Positions 34,160 to 43,197 of a stretch of 64,000 bases of DNA are shown in pieces. The stretch spans positions 1 to 64,000 of the forward strand of contig NZ_JAKEUQ010000007.1 of assembly GCF_022397955.1 (NCBI RefSeq), given 5' to 3'. The notes beneath the pieces were generated by a model, which had not been told where the DNA came from, ran no database searches, and saw nothing but the letters and a program-made list of their open reading frames with translations. Position 1 is the stretch's first letter; every line of letters begins with the position of its first letter. Position numbers and translations under genes: made by a program. Origin of the DNA: Vibrio sp. Isolate32. Lineage in GTDB: Bacteria; Pseudomonadota; Gammaproteobacteria; Enterobacterales; Vibrionaceae.

Positions 34160-34642
34160 GACAGGAAAATACTCGGGTCAACATACTAATAATAATACTC
34201 TTAAATGCGCATAAGATGAATTTGTAAATGTTCCTGAGAGTTATTTGCTCGCAAGAGCGAAAAGATCATTATCGCGATCATCATGATCATGCCTCCGGAA
34301 AGATGATCAAGAGTGTACAAACTACGGGCTATGTAAAATCAATATTTCCGGTGCTTTTTTATAAATCCCAACCTCATTATTCAACTCACTCAAGATGACT
34401 CATAAATGAGAATTTAATCACCAGAACATCGCTGAAAAATTTGCTTCTATAGCTCAAACAATTCGCATAAAACTTATAAAAAGTGTATCCAAAGTACCGA
34501 AACGCGGCATTTGAGTAGATTGAAATACAATAAAACGGTATAAAGACGGATACTGTGTTAATTGCTAATAACTAGTGACTCACAACTAGAAAGCAGACAC
34601 ATTATCAATGAGCCAATTACAATCTATAAGTTGCAGGGACCT
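34160..34642. other. Intergenic region upstream of putR and the PEGA protein genes
   Basis: About 480 bp between divergent genes. It contains a composite ATGATCA site at 34283-34309 resembling RctB sites of the origin. It also has the palindrome CTCATAAATGAG near 34400 and an A+T-rich stretch near 34440-34560 that probably holds the promoter of the plus-strand gene. I see no coding region. Confidence 0.55.
34283..34309. promoter_or_regulatory. Candidate outlying RctB-binding site
   Basis: Two ATGATCA heptamers (34283-34289 and 34303-34309) are separated by 13 bp that include CCGGAA. The origin has the same design at 56593-56618: ATGATCA, 12 bp including TCGGAA, ATGATCA. Both ATGATCA units contain a GATC Dam site, as RctB sites do. 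Confidence 0.55.
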
Positions 34643-35746
34643 ATGACTAACTTTCGAATTTCAGCGCTTTTACTTGCGCTATCCCCACTTTGGGTATCTG
34701 CATCGGTATCAGCTGAAGAACTGAATCAAGTCGATCCCGTTTCAGCCATCGATGCAAAAATCACAGAGAAAAACTCAGATATTGAGCGTATTTCAGCAAC
34801 CAAAGTATCGGCGACTGAGAACCTAAAACAACTACAAAACAAAAATAGTAAGTTGTTGCGCGAAGGTGAAGAACTTAAGGCAAAACGTAACAGAGCCAAG
34901 TCTGTACTAGACAAACAGTACAGTCGTCTACTTGAAGATCCAGAAACGGATCTGGTCTCTTTTCAAAAAAGCTACCAAGATGCATGGGCCGCAGTTAAAG
35001 AAAATCAATCGGCTCAGTTAGACAATCAACAAGCGATGAATGAAGGTGAGATTCACCTTTCTCAGATCAAGCAAAAGCAAGCTCGTCTAAATAATGAGTT
35101 AGCGAATCTACGAGAGTCTAAAGTTGAAGCTCGCGTAAAACGTATTGCTACAGAACTGCGTGAAAGTGCAGTTTTGGAAACCAGCTACACCACGACATGT
35201 GCATCAACAATGACGCTTGGTGAGTGTACTGCACAAGGTAAATACCTAACGAACCAAAAAGCGGTGCAAACGTTCAAGACCCAGTTACTTGAGCAGCTCA
35301 CAGAAAGCACTTTGGCGAAGCAGAACTTGCAAGGTGTTCAGCTGAACATCCACGTTCAGGATAGCCAGCCGATCAAGAGCGGTTTCTCTGGCAACAACTC
35401 TTACTTCATGCAAATGCAAGCTCAGCTGCAAGCAAAACCTGAAGCAGTTGCTGCATGTAACCTATTGAACGTTTCGACACGCTACTGTTTAACTGGCAGC
35501 GATGCAGCTGCAGTCAAAAAGAGCGACAAGAAATGGGCAAACGTAACTGTGCGTTCTGACCAATACAACGACTCTGTGACCATCAACGGCATTAAGTATG
35601 GCAGCACACCTCTTGAGGTTGCGCTACCAAGCGGTCGTCATCAAGTAACCATCTCTAAGCAAGGTTACGAGTCATACAACCGCACAGTCACCATCAATGG
35701 CAGCGATACTATCTGGGTTAAGCTTCTTCCTAGCAAAGAAAGCTAA
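34643..35746 (+). CDS. Periplasmic coiled-coil protein with PEGA domain
   Basis: 367 residues from the ATG at 34643 (GGGA 5 bp upstream); an in-frame TTG at 34562 would place extra residues before the signal peptide. The signal sequence ends near SASVSAEE. Residues about 20-180 form a long coiled coil. A middle region has paired cysteines (TTCASTMTLGECTAQ and ACNLLNVSTRYC). The C-terminal PEGA domain (about 300-365) carries VTINGIKYGSTPLEVALPSG. PEGA domains occur in surface and cell-wall-associated proteins. No catalytic domain is visible. It is a paralogue of the next gene. Confidence 0.7.
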   Translation: MTNFRISALLLALSPLWVSASVSAEELNQVDPVSAIDAKITEKNSDIERISATKVSATENLKQLQNKNSKLLREGEELKAKRNRAKSVLDKQYSRLLEDPETDLVSFQKSYQDAWAAVKENQSAQLDNQQAMNEGEIHLSQIKQKQARLNNELANLRESKVEARVKRIATELRESAVLETSYTTTCASTMTLGECTAQGKYLTNQKAVQTFKTQLLEQLTESTLAKQNLQGVQLNIHVQDSQPIKSGFSGNNSYFMQMQAQLQAKPEAVAACNLLNVSTRYCLTGSDAAAVKKSDKKWANVTVRSDQYNDSVTINGIKYGSTPLEVALPSGRHQVTISKQGYESYNRTVTINGSDTIWVKLLPSKES

Positions 35747-35797
35747 TTCCCTCAGTAGAAGATCGCCATACCGATTTCACGAAGCTGAATGAACACT

Positions 35798-35861
35798 CGC
35801 CATTTTGTTGATAGTTATAAACTGTTGATTTTAATAAACAGTAGCTGCAGACGAAATGGCG
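35798..35861 (+). other. Nested hairpin between the two PEGA genes
   Basis: The outer arms CGCCATTT (35798-35805) and AAATGGCG (35854-35861) enclose inner arms ACTGTT (35821-35826) and AACAGT (35837-35842). There is no T-run, so it is not a standard terminator. It could be an intercistronic RNA structure or an operator. Confidence 0.45.
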
Positions 35862-35912
35862 TTGTCGTTTAGAATAGTCGATTAACCTAAATTACGATTG
35901 AAGTAGCCCATC

Positions 35913-37745
35913 ATGCGCCAAGGTTTACCCACTCTATTATTTGCACTTGCTCCCTGCTTAATGACACCTGCTGTTTTCGCTGAAGCAACACCACCAGCAA
36001 TCACGGCCGCGTCTGTTACTGATCTTGAAAGTTCGCTTTTCGAGAAGCATGCCGAGTTAACGGCTATAGAAAAGAAAGTCGCAGACAAACAAAACCAAGT
36101 CGACAACCAAGCACAGCAAACGGCACGTCTCGCTGAACTATCTGTGGAAGCAGAACAAAAACTTGCAGCGGCCAAAGCAAGCCTAGAGCAAGATTACACG
36201 CGCATGATTGATGAGCCAGACTTCGATATCTCGACGGCTCAAAATCACTTCCAAGACGCATGGAAAACCGTGAAAGAAGGCAAACTTGCAATTTCTGACT
36301 CTAAGCAGAAGCAGCAAGGTTTGGCTATGGAGCTTGAAGCTATCCAAGCCGAGAAAGCAGCAACCGAAACAGCCATCGCACAGCTAGAGCAAGACAAGCT
36401 GAGAGCAAGAGCTGAAAGACTCAGAAACGAGATCACCCAGACACAAGAGCAGACAGTCAGCTTTACCAATCGTTGTAGCAGCGACATGACATTAGCCCAA
36501 TGTTCTGATCAAACGGTAACCCTAGCGCTTCAGAAGGCGGTGAAACAGTTCCAACACAGCCTGATTGATAACACGACAGAGTCGAAAACCGTTAAAGAGC
36601 ACTTGTCGTCTACATCACTGAACATTCACGTTCTGCAACACAAAGTGACCTCTTCAGGCTTCTCGGAAGATAACCGCTACCGCGCTGTCATCTCTGCGAA
36701 CCTAGAAACTCGCCCAAACAAGAACACCCCTTGTCGCCTGCTTGGTATTCAGTCATCCAACTGTTTCACACAAACTGATCAACAAGCCAACGACCAACAA
36801 AAAGAAGTCGCTTGGGTTAACTTGGTAGTTCGCTCAAATCAGTATAACGACAAAGTACTAATCAACGGCGTCAACTACGGCAGCACTCCTGTTGAAGTGA
36901 TGCTGCCAACCGGTCCGCACATGGTGACGATCGAGAAAGAAGGCTACATCTCTTTCCACCAAGAGCTAAAAATAACTCGCGATCACAACCTAAGAGCCGT
37001 GTTACAAGCCAAGCAAAATAACTTAAACGTGGGCACCAAGTTTGCGGATCCGATGAAAGATAGCACTCAGAGCCCTGAAATGATTGTTGTCGGCTCTGGT
37101 CGTTACCTACTGGGTGAAAACAGCGCCAAGCAAGTGACAATAAAACAGCCGTTTGCCTTAGCTGCAACCCCAACACGTGTACAAGACTTTAGAGCGTTTG
37201 TAGAGAGCACTGGCTACCAAACCGATGCAGAGCTAATGAATACCTGCGATACCTTCGCCAATGCTGAAATTACCTCTGTTGCCGACAGTGACTGGCAAAA
37301 ACCGGGCTTCAAGCAAGCAGACAATTCACCAGTAGTGTGTGTCAGTCAGAATGATGCGATGGCCTACACTCGTTGGTTATCCAAGAACACGGGCTTTACC
37401 TATCGCTTACCAACACCACAAGAGTGGGAAGCGGCAGCAAGAGCAGGCCAAGAAACCAACTTCTGGTGGGGTAATGAGTTCCGTTCAGGTAAAGCGAATA
37501 CGGGGTGGGCAGGCACACCGTGGTCAAATGTAAGTACCTCTCCGGTAAAATCATTCATGCCAACACCAACAGGTTTCTACGACATGGTAGGTAATGTATG
37601 GGAGTGGACAACCATTCAGAAAGGCCTAGCCAAAGGTGGGGCGTGGAGCTTCTCTCCTGAAGAAGCCAAAGCATTTAACGAGCTATACGTTCCGCCTTCA
37701 ACAGCAGCCAACTATCTTGGCTTTAGAGTGTTACGAGAGCTATAA
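35913..37745 (+). CDS. PEGA and FGE-sulfatase (SUMF1-like) domain protein
   Basis: 610 residues. A signal peptide (ending PAVFAEA) and a long coiled coil (about 35-180) are followed by a cysteine-paired region and a PEGA domain (about 290-355) very like those of the preceding gene. The extra C-terminal domain (about 385-608) is of the formylglycine-generating-enzyme family: YRLPTPQEWEAAARAG, NFWWGNEF, TPTGFYDMVGNVWEWT and LAKGGAWSFSPEEA. Such domains often bind ligands or peptides and lack FGE activity. It is periplasmic and possibly partners its shorter paralogue 166 bp upstream. Confidence 0.78.
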   Translation: MRQGLPTLLFALAPCLMTPAVFAEATPPAITAASVTDLESSLFEKHAELTAIEKKVADKQNQVDNQAQQTARLAELSVEAEQKLAAAKASLEQDYTRMIDEPDFDISTAQNHFQDAWKTVKEGKLAISDSKQKQQGLAMELEAIQAEKAATETAIAQLEQDKLRARAERLRNEITQTQEQTVSFTNRCSSDMTLAQCSDQTVTLALQKAVKQFQHSLIDNTTESKTVKEHLSSTSLNIHVLQHKVTSSGFSEDNRYRAVISANLETRPNKNTPCRLLGIQSSNCFTQTDQQANDQQKEVAWVNLVVRSNQYNDKVLINGVNYGSTPVEVMLPTGPHMVTIEKEGYISFHQELKITRDHNLRAVLQAKQNNLNVGTKFADPMKDSTQSPEMIVVGSGRYLLGENSAKQVTIKQPFALAATPTRVQDFRAFVESTGYQTDAELMNTCDTFANAEITSVADSDWQKPGFKQADNSPVVCVSQNDAMAYTRWLSKNTGFTYRLPTPQEWEAAARAGQETNFWWGNEFRSGKANTGWAGTPWSNVSTSPVKSFMPTPTGFYDMVGNVWEWTTIQKGLAKGGAWSFSPEEAKAFNELYVPPSTAANYLGFRVLREL

Positions 37746-37818
37746 GCTCACGATAACTCGTACCATTGTTTAAAATATTTACTCTAGGCTCTCATTTATC
37801 GCATTGAATTGTGTTTAT

Positions 37819-38011
37819 AGGGGAATTCCCCCCTTATGCATGAGCACGCCTAGGAGTAGATTCGTCGATAGAGTAGTAAGTCACTCTGGGTATCTAACTG
37901 ATGCCTCAGCTTAATTTGCCTGACCCTCGTAAACTAAGCTGAAAATCTTCTACATGTCGACAAGGCATATCTTGTCTTTGGCCAGCCCCTCTTCAGGCTG
38001 GCTTTTTTTTT
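37819..38011 (+). ncRNA. Candidate structured small RNA or 3'UTR RNA
   Basis: About 190 bp with three consecutive hairpins ending in a strong terminator: TCAGCTTA/TAAGCTGA (37906-37942), GACAAG/CTTGTC (37959-37976) and GCCAGCC/GGCTGGC (37981-38002) plus eight or more T. A perfect GGGGAATTCCCC palindrome lies at the 5' side (about 37818-37829). No reading frame of substance is present. It could be an independent sRNA or a processed 3' end of the upstream mRNA. I do not recognise it as any named Vibrio sRNA. Confidence 0.45.
37981..38011 (+). terminator. Strong rho-independent terminator
   Basis: The stem is GCCAGCC (37981-37987) with GGCTGGC (37996-38002), an 8-nt loop, then a run of T. It ends the transcript of the FGE-domain gene or of a small RNA. 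Confidence 0.92.
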
Positions 38012-38185
38012 GCCTATCGTTCACGCGGTTCGCCTATCTATTACTCGTAAATCATGCAGTTATTCAACACTCTGATTAACGAAAACTCACCCCATCTTTT
38101 CTACACGTATTCCAACCTGTAATTGCCATTGCAGTGCAATAGTAAACTGATATCATTGCAACATCGCCATCTACGAGATAAAACC

Positions 38186-38905
38186 TTGCCAGAATCACTA
38201 AACCCCATACATCGTTCTTTGTTCGAACAACTTCCAGGCTGCTGGGGCTGTAAAGATACTGACTCTGTTTTCGTATACGCAAACCTCGCTTACAACCAGT
38301 TGATCGGCTTAAAACCGGGTGAGAGTTGTACTGGATTGACAGATTTCGATATGCCGAGCCAAACCATCGAATGCGCGCAAGACTTTAGGGCTCAAGATCA
38401 GCATGTAATGGAAACGCGTTCGACACTCAAGATCCTTGATATTCACCCCTACCCCGATGGACGCTGGCACGCCCATATCTTCACCAAAACGCCTTGGCTT
38501 GATGACAACGACAACGTACAAGGCACCATCTTCTATGGGCAAGAGCTGACTGATACGGCGATTTTAGAAGTAGGTCATTGGGTGTGTCAGGCAACTTGCG
38601 CCAAAGACAATCAGGCATCGATCGCAGGCTCAACACCGCGTGTGTCTAAACTGCAAAAGAAGCTGACCTCACGTGAATCAGAGGTCCTATTTTTGCTGCT
38701 GTTCGGTAAGAAACCTCAATACATTGCATTGACGTTAAACATCTCAATCAAGACGGTCGAAGGGCATGTCGCAAGGCTCAAGCAAAAGTTTGATGCACGC
38801 AGTAAGAGCCAGTTAATCGAGTATGCATTGGATTCAGGGTTAGGCTCTGTGATTCCTGAAACCTTACTCAAGAAACAGATCTCTGTGGTTCTACACAGCG
38901 ACTGA
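38186..38905 (+). CDS. PAS-domain LuxR-type transcriptional regulator
   Basis: About 239 residues from a TTG at 38186, giving the natural-looking opening PESLNPIHRSLFEQLPGCWGCKD. A longer TTG start at 38123 is also open; neither has a strong ribosome-binding site. Residues about 12-125 look like a PAS sensor (SVFVYANLAYNQLIGL). The C-terminal about 65 residues are a LuxR/GerE helix-turn-helix (LTSRESEVLFLLLFGKKPQYIA, then ISIKTVEGHVARLKQKF). It probably senses a small molecule or redox state and acts on DNA as a dimer. It has no cognate receiver domain. Target genes are not evident. Confidence 0.78.
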   Translation: MPESLNPIHRSLFEQLPGCWGCKDTDSVFVYANLAYNQLIGLKPGESCTGLTDFDMPSQTIECAQDFRAQDQHVMETRSTLKILDIHPYPDGRWHAHIFTKTPWLDDNDNVQGTIFYGQELTDTAILEVGHWVCQATCAKDNQASIAGSTPRVSKLQKKLTSRESEVLFLLLFGKKPQYIALTLNISIKTVEGHVARLKQKFDARSKSQLIEYALDSGLGSVIPETLLKKQISVVLHSD

Positions 38906-38950
38906 TTAACGACTCACAACGCCCAGAAAGTTGAAAATATAGACAAAAAA

Positions 38951-38987
38951 ATACCGTTGATGTGGATGAACACAAAATCAACGGTAT
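38951..38987. terminator. Bidirectional terminator between the LuxR-type gene and pdxH
   Basis: An 11-bp stem (ATACCGTTGAT at 38951-38961, complement at 38977-38987). On the minus strand a run of seven T follows, ending pdxH. The plus side has TCTTCTTAATTTT. Confidence 0.85.
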
Positions 38988-39032
38988 CTTCTTAATTTTA
39001 CTCTCTTTGCTGCTTAGTCCGGCAGACTCAAA

Positions 39033-39668
39033 CTATGGCGCTAGACGATCAATGTCCCAGTTGTTGTCTTGACGTGAGAACAAGAAGCGATCATGCAAGC
39101 GGTGCTCACCACCTTGCCAAAATTCAATGCTATCGACGCGCACTCGGAAACCACCCCAGAAAGAAGGCACTGGGATCTCACCTTTTGCAAACTTCTGTTT
39201 AAGCTCTAGATACTTGCCTTCTAAGATGCCACGAGCAGAGATACGACTACTTTGTTTACTTGCAATAGCTGCCAATTGGCTCTCTTTTGGACGAGACGAG
39301 AAGTACTTCATGTTTTCCATCGCCGTCAGCTTTTCAGCCGTACCAGCAACATGAACTTGTCGCTCTAAAGGATGCCAAGGGAAATGCAAACTGATCTTGC
39401 TGTTGTGCTCAAGTTGCTGCGCTTTACGGCTACCTAGGTTGGTGTAGAAAACGAAACCATCTTTATCAACATTCTTTAGCAAAACAATGCGCTGGAATGG
39501 TTGTCCATTTTCATCAACCGTCGCCACTGTCATTGCCGTCGGATCCGTCAACTTAGCTTCAATCGCTTGCTCTAACCAAAGGTTAAATTGGTCAATTGGG
39601 TCTGCGGCTAAGTCTTTACGTCTCAATCCACCCTGAGCGTATTCACGACGAATGTCTGTCAGTTCCAT
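39033..39668 (-). CDS. pdxH: Pyridoxamine 5'-phosphate oxidase
   Basis: 211 residues from the ATG at 39668, chosen because AAAGGAG precedes it by 8 bp; a longer frame to 39722 lacks this. The FMN-binding segments are [24 protein letters not shown] and [14 protein letters not shown]. The C-terminal signature [25 protein letters not shown] carries the PLP-contact residues. The enzyme oxidises PNP and PMP to pyridoxal phosphate with O2 in the cytoplasm. Length matches E. coli PdxH (218). Confidence 0.94.
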   Translation of the reverse strand: MELTDIRREYAQGGLRRKDLAADPIDQFNLWLEQAIEAKLTDPTAMTVATVDENGQPFQRIVLLKNVDKDGFVFYTNLGSRKAQQLEHNSKISLHFPWHPLERQVHVAGTAEKLTAMENMKYFSSRPKESQLAAIASKQSSRISARGILEGKYLELKQKFAKGEIPVPSFWGGFRVRVDSIEFWQGGEHRLHDRFLFSRQDNNWDIDRLAP

Positions 39669-39835
39669 TTGGTTGCTCCTTTTAATTTTTTTGTGATTCT
39701 GCGCCGTAATCCTTTGAAACACAAGTCTAAGCCTTGGTTTTGTCTCATTGAAGGTGCTCTGTGTTAACGAGATCTCGGTACGCCAACCATCATATTGATA
39801 GTCTATATGTAAACTGATTGTAACTTGAGTTTCTC

Positions 39836-41716
39836 GTGTCTAAAAAACTGTCTAACCTGATCACGCCTTTTGTATTTTTCTCATTGATATTGGGAGCGGC
39901 AGGGCTAACCGCAACTCACTTTTTGGCAGGTCAATACCAAGAGCAAGTTGTCACACAACAACTCAACGAAGCGGCGAACAAAGCCAACCTACAGATCGAT
40001 TCTGAATTAGATAAGTTCAAACAAATTCCCGACTTGCTCAGCCACGATCCACGCCTGCTGTCCTACTTTGATAAATCACTAAAGACCGACAAAATCTCCA
40101 CAGCTGAACTCAACACCTTGTTATTCGAATGGTCGGGGCAAAGCCAAGCCGATACCATCTACATCCACGATCCGAGCGGCACCGTGGTTGCCTCAAGTAA
40201 CTATCGAAAACCTCGAACTTTCGTTGGCGAAAACTTCGCGTTTCGCCCCTACTTTGCGTCCGCAATAAAAGGCCATAAAACCCAATATGTCGCACTCGGC
40301 GCTCGCTCTGATGTACGAGGCTATTTCTTATCTTCACCACTTTATATCGACGATGACATCGTAGGCGTCATCACGGTGAAAGTAAGCTTAGAAAACCTAG
40401 AAAATATTCTAACTAGCGACGACTTTGAGATTGTGGTGCTTGATTCCAACCAAGTGGTGTTTCTCTCTAGTCAGGCACCTTGGCTTTATCACTCATTACT
40501 CCCATTAACGGATCAACAGCAACAAGATATCGCAGCGCAACGCCAATACGGTCAAAACAAAATTTCGATCATTGATGCGTTTAACTCTACGAACCAAACA
40601 ACCGATGCAAGCAAAGTGCTTACTGAAAACCAGTTATTTAAACTTGGGACTTTTAACCTATACCCTGCCGTTACCAGTGACAACCAGTACCAAGTCGTTG
40701 CTATCAAGGACACAAGATCCGAACTACTCAAGGTGCTGCAGCTCGACGTTATCTTCATCGTGATTTACAGCTTGGTCGTGCTCATTGCTTGGTCGTGGCG
40801 CCAAACCTACCTCGCGAAAGTGGCACTGACTGAGCTCAATCAGAACTTAGAGCAAACCGTAGATAAGCGAACTCAGTATCTGAAGCAATCCAATCAACAA
40901 CTTCAACAGACACTCTTTCAATATCAAGAGTCTCAATTGAAGTTAAAACAGACAGAGCAAGAGCTCACGCAAACCGCTAAGTTAGCCGTACTGGGTGAGC
41001 TGTCAGCCAGTATTAACCACGAGATTAATCAACCACTTGCTGCACTTAGAACCTACAGCGAAAACAGCGTCAAACTGCTTGAGATGGGACGTTCAGACTT
41101 AGTAAAAAGTAATCTGGATAAAATGATCGCGCTAAACACTTCAATTACCGAGATCATTGCTCGCCTTAAGGTATTTACACGCAAGGTAACCAAGCAAGAA
41201 CATCACGTGGCGAATCTGCATCAAGCGATCAACAACGCCACCAGCATTCTCAGCGCACTGATGATCAAACAAGGTATTACCCTTAGGTTAAGTACCGTGC
41301 CAGATGACATTAATATCGCGATTCACCCAACCGAGCTTGAGCAAGTGTTGGTTAACCTGATGCACAATGCAACACAAGCGCTTTCGCAGCAAGCCGCGCA
41401 ACAAGTAGGGCTTCAAAACGACTTAGAAACTCAAGAAGGGAATCAACTGACCATTCCTCAAATTGGCGTAGAGTGGCAGCTTAATGATGATGCCTGTCAA
41501 CTGATCATTTGGGATAACGGAATTGGTATCGCCAGCGACAAACTTGAACATTTGTTCGACCCATTTTTTACCACTAAGCCCGAAGGGTTAGGGCTCGGAC
41601 TTTCGATATCGAAGCGAATCATTGAAGCCTATCACGGCACGATCAGCGCAACCCAGCTCGAGCCTTCAGGCATGGTATTCTCTCTGAATATTCCACTGTA
41701 CCAAAATAAAGGCTAA
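39836..41716 (+). CDS. Sensor histidine kinase, DctB-like
   Basis: 626 residues from a GTG. Transmembrane helices near 12-32 and 300-320 flank a double-Cache periplasmic sensor with [19 protein letters not shown] and [11 protein letters not shown], as in C4-dicarboxylate sensors. A coiled coil precedes the HisKA motif [24 protein letters not shown], which holds the phosphoacceptor His. The ATPase domain has [22 protein letters not shown] and [12 protein letters not shown]. The partner is the response regulator 44 bp downstream. No dicarboxylate transporter genes are adjacent, so the signal is uncertain. Confidence 0.85.
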   Translation: MSKKLSNLITPFVFFSLILGAAGLTATHFLAGQYQEQVVTQQLNEAANKANLQIDSELDKFKQIPDLLSHDPRLLSYFDKSLKTDKISTAELNTLLFEWSGQSQADTIYIHDPSGTVVASSNYRKPRTFVGENFAFRPYFASAIKGHKTQYVALGARSDVRGYFLSSPLYIDDDIVGVITVKVSLENLENILTSDDFEIVVLDSNQVVFLSSQAPWLYHSLLPLTDQQQQDIAAQRQYGQNKISIIDAFNSTNQTTDASKVLTENQLFKLGTFNLYPAVTSDNQYQVVAIKDTRSELLKVLQLDVIFIVIYSLVVLIAWSWRQTYLAKVALTELNQNLEQTVDKRTQYLKQSNQQLQQTLFQYQESQLKLKQTEQELTQTAKLAVLGELSASINHEINQPLAALRTYSENSVKLLEMGRSDLVKSNLDKMIALNTSITEIIARLKVFTRKVTKQEHHVANLHQAINNATSILSALMIKQGITLRLSTVPDDINIAIHPTELEQVLVNLMHNATQALSQQAAQQVGLQNDLETQEGNQLTIPQIGVEWQLNDDACQLIIWDNGIGIASDKLEHLFDPFFTTKPEGLGLGLSISKRIIEAYHGTISATQLEPSGMVFSLNIPLYQNKG

Positions 41717-41760
41717 CAGACTGTTATTAAAAGCTTTCTTCAACATTAAGGACTCAACAC

Positions 41761-43083
41761 TTGCACTCTATGCCTAAACTCTACTTTGTCGATGATGAAC
41801 CCGCAATTCGCGACTCGGTAGAACAAGCCATGCTCATTGAAGGTATCGATATTGTCTGCTTTCCGAATGCCATCGAGGCTCTCAAGCAGATTAACATCAC
41901 GCAAGCAGGCATTGTGATCACCGATATTCACATGCCAGTGATGGATGGCATTCAATTTACGCAAAAGCTGTTGAGTCAAAATCCGAATTTTCAAATCATT
42001 GTTCTCACTGGTCACGGTGACGTGCAAACCGCCGTTTCTGCCATGAAGTCCGGCGCTTATGATTTTCTTGAGAAGCCGTTTGTTGTTGATGCGCTATTAA
42101 CGGCAGTAAAAAAAGCAGCCGATAAGCTCGCTTTAGTTGAAGAGAACAATCTACTCAGAAAAGAGCTCGCGATGCAAAATCAAGTTGGCCCAAAGCTGAT
42201 TGGTCAATCTCAATCAATACAGGCGTTGCGCCGCGAATTGATCACCTTAGATTGCAAACAGAACCCGCTGTTACTGTTTGTTGGCGACATAGGAACAGGT
42301 AAACGAATCACCGCGCAGTACACTCACGATTTACACAGCCATCCCACCGCTGAACTTTGTCCGGTTGCTGCGTTTAATTTGCCACGCAATGACGAAACGA
42401 CATTTCATCAGTTTGTCCTACAGCTCTTTCACAAACATCAAGGCGGAACACTCTATATCCATGAAACAGAAGCATTAACTTCAGAGCAATGGCAGTGGTT
42501 GACGGCTTTAAAACCGACTCTACTTCGAGAAAACTCATGTAAGACAAGTGCAACTTGTATCATTATCGCAACTGCAGTAGTACCGACTACAATTACAAGT
42601 GAACTGCGCCGATTTGACTTACTGCCTTTGGCGCAACGAACAGAGGATATTGGCTCTTTGTTCAAACACTTTGCTAGAGGTGCAGCAAGTCGTTACCAGT
42701 TGCCACCGCCAGTGATCACAGAGAAAGAGATTCAACGCTTGATAGCCACTCACTGGGGCGAAAATATTCGCCAGCTTCGTCAACATGCTGAATTACGAGC
42801 GCTCACTCAAGTGAAGCAGCCAGTCCTCGACAGTGATGAGGTGGAATCAAATGATAAACAAGAGCAAACTGATAACCGCTCGCTTACTACCGGCGTTGAA
42901 GAACAGCAGCTGTCATTAAGCCAACGAACCGACAGCTTTGAACAAATCCTTTTGGTTGAAGCACTGCATCGCCATCAGGGGCGCTTAAAAGATGTACAAC
43001 AAGAGCTTCAAATATCAAGAAAAACCCTCTATGACAAGCTAAGAAAGCACCAACTCGACAAAACAGATTTCAAAACCAGATAA
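41761..43083 (+). CDS. DctD-like response regulator with degenerate AAA+ domain
   Basis: 440 residues from a TTG (AAGGA 8 bp upstream); an ATG three codons later is the alternative. The receiver domain is intact, with Asp11/Asp12, phosphoacceptor Asp55 (VITDIHMP), Thr83 and Lys105. The central domain aligns with sigma-54 activators but is eroded. Walker A (GDIGTGK, 175-181) survives. The GAFTGA loop that contacts sigma-54 is absent, and the Walker B acidic residue is replaced (GGTLYIHETE where GGTLFLDEIE is usual). The Fis-type DNA-binding end is intact (RLKDVQQELQISRKTLYDKL). It therefore probably acts without sigma-54. It pairs with the upstream kinase. Confidence 0.83.
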   Translation: MHSMPKLYFVDDEPAIRDSVEQAMLIEGIDIVCFPNAIEALKQINITQAGIVITDIHMPVMDGIQFTQKLLSQNPNFQIIVLTGHGDVQTAVSAMKSGAYDFLEKPFVVDALLTAVKKAADKLALVEENNLLRKELAMQNQVGPKLIGQSQSIQALRRELITLDCKQNPLLLFVGDIGTGKRITAQYTHDLHSHPTAELCPVAAFNLPRNDETTFHQFVLQLFHKHQGGTLYIHETEALTSEQWQWLTALKPTLLRENSCKTSATCIIIATAVVPTTITSELRRFDLLPLAQRTEDIGSLFKHFARGAASRYQLPPPVITEKEIQRLIATHWGENIRQLRQHAELRALTQVKQPVLDSDEVESNDKQEQTDNRSLTTGVEEQQLSLSQRTDSFEQILLVEALHRHQGRLKDVQQELQISRKTLYDKLRKHQLDKTDFKTR

Positions 43084-43197
43084 GAATTAAAATATGTATA
43101 TAAATTCAAATATTTAAAGGAGCAATTTCTTAACATTTATCAAAAGTAGGAATACACTCAATAGGCTTGCACTTTTATTTAGCGAACAAGGACTGTT

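Noticed and set aside
38123..38185. 21-residue extension of the PAS-LuxR protein
   Set aside because: It starts at TTG without a ribosome-binding site, and the family-like sequence begins only at about 38186; left as an alternative.
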